Shown here: one piece after another, positions 61,076 through 64,000 of the stretch
How the letters are laid out: each line of letters begins with the position of its first letter
How positions within the stretch are numbered: position 1 is the first letter of the stretch
Assembly (NCBI RefSeq): GCF_020379485.1
Contig: NC_063439.1
Coordinates: forward strand, 25,172,098-25,236,097
From: Brassica napus
Lineage: Eukaryota > Streptophyta > Magnoliopsida > Brassicales > Brassicaceae
Length of the DNA: 64,000 bases
Direction: 5' to 3'
The notes under the pieces: generated by a model
The model's database searches: none
What the model was told of the DNA's origin: nothing
Seen by the model: the letters and a program-made list of their open reading frames with translations, nothing else
Made by a program: the position numbers and the translations under genes

Positions 61076-62497
61076 TCCCCTATATATTAAAAGAGAAGCA
61101 TCCCCTATATATTAATTGAGAAACATTTGAAAAGATGTAACCTCAATTTTGTATTAATTAAAAGAGACCCCAATGCATAGGTGGCACTCAATTAGATAGT
61201 CAATTACATTCAATTGAAAAATAAGTAGGTCCACATTCGATTTTTATATGTTGTTAGATACATAAGTTGGTCAAACTATATGATATAATGATATGATATG
61301 ATATTTTCTTTTCTTAAAAAAAAACCTACGGAATTACCATAAATGACTAATATATATATATGACAATTAATGATTTTAATAACAAAGATTTGATAACAAT
61401 TTATATCTCCTCCATCATTTTTTGTTTAATTTTATATTATTAAAATAAATTAAACAATCAAATTAGCTATAAAAATAAAATTTAGATTTTTTCTTGTTAC
61501 AACATATTTTTGTAGCCACATGTCATCATCACAATCATTCTTAGAATCCTTAGAAAAATATGTTGGTCCATATAAATATATAATAAGCTTTTTATTAAAC
61601 TAACTATAAATTAGTCATAAATGTTCTTCATTGTTTCCTTAAATAAAAATTACGGAATTACCTAATGTGGCTAAAGTATATATATGACAATTAATGATTT
61701 TGAATAATAAATATTTGATAAAAATCAGTCTATTCTCTATCATTTTTAATTCATTTTAAAATAAATTAAACAACCACATTAACTATAATAAAAAATTAGA
61801 TTTTTTCGTATATGTTATAGTTTGAATTTTAAAAAACGAATATAAATGACTAAAGTTGTTAAAATTCTCACACTGAAATTTATGTTATAACAAGATACAA
61901 ATGATTATGAAATTTCATAAGTAGGAAGTCTCATTTAATAAATATTATATATATGCATATTAATATTTTTAAAAAATAAATTATATACCATATAAAATAC
62001 ATAAGTATTTTAATTTCGAATTTGATTTGAAATTTTTTGATAAACATTTTGAACAATTATTGACAACTTAATATTTAGATTTTAAACTTTGTATTGAATG
62101 TTTTTAAAATTATAAATTACTAAAACTATTAAACATCCCATAAAGTTTTTATTGTTATCATTTGTTTAAAATTTTTGTTATAAAGAAATACAAACGATCA
62201 AAAATAATATGAGTATAAAATATTTTTTAAGAGATGTCAATATTAAAAATGTACTATATATCTATGTTAATATCATTTAAACTTAATTTTATAACATATA
62301 AAATATAAAAAAGTGTTTGTCTGGATAAATAAAATTTATTTAAGTATTTGTACCAATTTAATTATATACGTAATAGTTACTAAATTTTTAATTATTCAAT
62401 ATATATTTATTATTTCATAATATGTACAAAATATGTAATACTTAAAAATAATTTATAAATAATATTCATTCCGCGCAAGGTGCGGGTCTTAACCTAG
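61076..62497 (+). mobile_element. Non-autonomous Helitron
   Basis: 1422 bp. The 5' end is TCCCCTATATATTAAAAGAG, preceded by A (61075). The 3' end has the hairpin CCGCGCAAGGTGCGGG (62471-62486), then TCTTAACCTAG, followed by T (62498). A 5'-end-like copy of the first bases recurs at 61101, so the true start could be 25 bp further in. It encodes no protein. It shares sequence with the degenerate minus-strand element at 9976-11024 and has a diverged internal duplication. Confidence 0.8.
61310..61815 (+). repeat. Diverged direct duplication inside the Helitron
   Basis: The segment around 61325-61495 and that around 61650-61810 share ordered blocks: ACGGAATTACC, ATATATGACAATTAATGATT, TTGATAA, AAAATAAATTAAACAA, TTAGATTTTTTC. 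The copies are about 330 bp apart and clearly older than the 260-bp and 391-bp duplications elsewhere in the window. Confidence 0.65.
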
Positions 62498-64000
62498 TAT
62501 TATATTACAATTATGAAATATAAATTAATCCACTACTTGCAAAATGAACTTAGATAAAAATGGGGTCTAATTTTACAGAATAGACGTATAAAATTTCATC
62601 CTTTCTGGCGAAACAACATAGTTCTTTAAACCGGTCCATCTACACATATTAATAAGCTAATAGGTCGCCGTCTGAATAAATTAATATTTTATCCTAACAA
62701 TCCAATGATCAATTATGTTTATCTAGAACTTGTAGTGAAATCATATATAGAGTAACAAAAATTAATTTGGTTGGATTACCTGCCAAAACTTATGAGGTTC
62801 TTACGAGAAACAACTAGTGTTATCAGATCACCTAACTTTGAATAGGTTTTCAGTTATTGCTGTACGTATGCAACAAATAGTTGAAAATGGCGTTAATTGT
62901 CTCCAAAATTAGGGTTTTGTTTATATTTAGTCAAACCCATGAACAGATAATGCGGGACAAGGAAGAAACCAGATTTGTTTTTGGTCTTATTGACAAATGA
63001 AGATGAAGTTAATTACCATAATGGTTTTTGTCTAAGGTTTGTCTACAAGAGAGGAATCATATTCCCACTGGGACCGTGCCATCACCACCACAAAACACAC
63101 TTTGTCTTTGCTACAATTAATTTTGGTCCCGATTTTCTCTATCGTTTACATATTATTTCATTTCATTTTCCATCAATTGATTTGTTTTTAGTCAGGATAT
63201 GATTTAATATTTAAACTAAAGGTGATAAGAAACTTCTTCACCACAAAAAGGTGATCAGAACTTATTTTATTCCAATGAAATAAAAAAGTTACCAGTTTAT
63301 TTTCAGTAAAAACAGTAAATTTTAGGACACTGTAATATAAATTGGGCAAAAGCTACAATCCACAAAACATTATTTGCAAAGTTATTTTTATAAATTTATT
63401 TACATGCCATCACCATATCATTCTCACAAAGAAAATGACATGACTTCTGAAAATATGACCTGACATCAAATTTGGTTATGACATCAACAACTTCATTAAT
63501 TTAAATTTATTTTATCAGTAAATTTTATAAAATATGCTAATAACTCATATATCATCATTAACATTGATAAAAGTAAACTTTTAATATATTTAATATATAA
63601 ATATTTCATAGATAGGAAATATAGAAAACTTAGATACATATATTTTCAAAATTAATTAAAAGTATGTCTTAACAAAGGCATAATTAAGATATTATTAACC
63701 AAGTCAAATTTTTTTAGATAGTTAAATATTTGAAAATTTAACAAAACCTATTAAATGGTGTAAAGAAACAATTAATTTAAATTTCCAAATTATAAACTTA
63801 TTCACTTTAATCACGATAATGTATTTAAGTTGAACGATTGACGGTTGATTTATTAGATTAATTAATAGATTATTTTTAGTTTAATGATCTTATATAAATC
63901 AAACAAAAACCATATTTTCTAGAATTTATATATTTAGATATTAAATAAATATAGTTATCAAATGTAATATAATTGTTATTTTAAGAAAATACAAATTGGA
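62498..64000. other. Gene-free AT-rich DNA to the window end
   Basis: No gene, RNA gene or bounded element was recognised. Confidence 0.45.

Noticed and set aside
1..64000. CRISPR arrays, operons, phage or bacterial defence genes, rRNA or tRNA genes
   Set aside because: The window is plant nuclear DNA; no regularly spaced repeats or tRNA-like B-box and clover-leaf arrangement were found.

Overview
This is a window of plant nuclear DNA, almost certainly from Brassica or a close relative in the Brassicaceae. Genes have many short GT-AG introns and lie in AT-rich intergenic DNA. The encoded proteins look very close to Arabidopsis proteins I recognise. Gene order, read right to left, matches what I recall of Arabidopsis chromosome 3 from At3g26490 to At3g26610. 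Locus names rest on memory of Arabidopsis and on collinearity, not on a search. Exon coordinates were worked out by hand from splice sites and reading frame; every multi-exon model given here sums to a multiple of three.

Layout. 1-5.1 kb: a GH28 polygalacturonase (-). 7.6-8.1 kb: the decayed remains of an ARM-repeat (ARO4-like) gene (-). 8.6-11.0 kb: a Mutator-type MITE and a degenerate Helitron. 11.2-15.1 kb: a MATE/DTX transporter (+). 15.8-17.2 kb: a TPR-like protein (-). 18.2-20.3 kb: the plastid phosphate transporter PHT2;1 (-). 21.5-22.1 kb: an RNase H relic of a LINE. 22.9-26.9 kb: a PRP22-type DEAH-box splicing helicase (+). 27-35 kb: gene-free DNA holding a complete non-autonomous Helitron. 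35.2-36.3 kb: the tonoplast aquaporin TIP1;2 (+). 36.3-49.6 kb: a TE-rich gene desert (a nested hAT and Stowaway pair, a second Stowaway, a foldback, a 391-bp tandem duplication, a retroposon-like segment). 49.7-50.4 kb: a PB1-domain protein (+). 52.2-52.9 kb: a PIRL-type leucine-rich-repeat pseudogene (+). 53.3-55.4 kb: an NPH3/BTB protein (-). 55.4-64 kb: no gene, but a 5'-truncated LINE with a perfect target-site duplication and another Helitron.

The genes are independent housekeeping or physiological loci, not a pathway or operon. The story here is genome evolution. Two loci (ARO4-like and PIRL2-like) survive only as relics in the expected collinear positions, and others expected from Arabidopsis (around At3g26540 and At3g26550) are not seen. 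That is what fractionation after the Brassica whole-genome triplication would leave. I saw no convincing sign of an undescribed biological system. The most useful new observations are the two relics and the structurally defined mobile elements, with ends and target duplications readable to the base.
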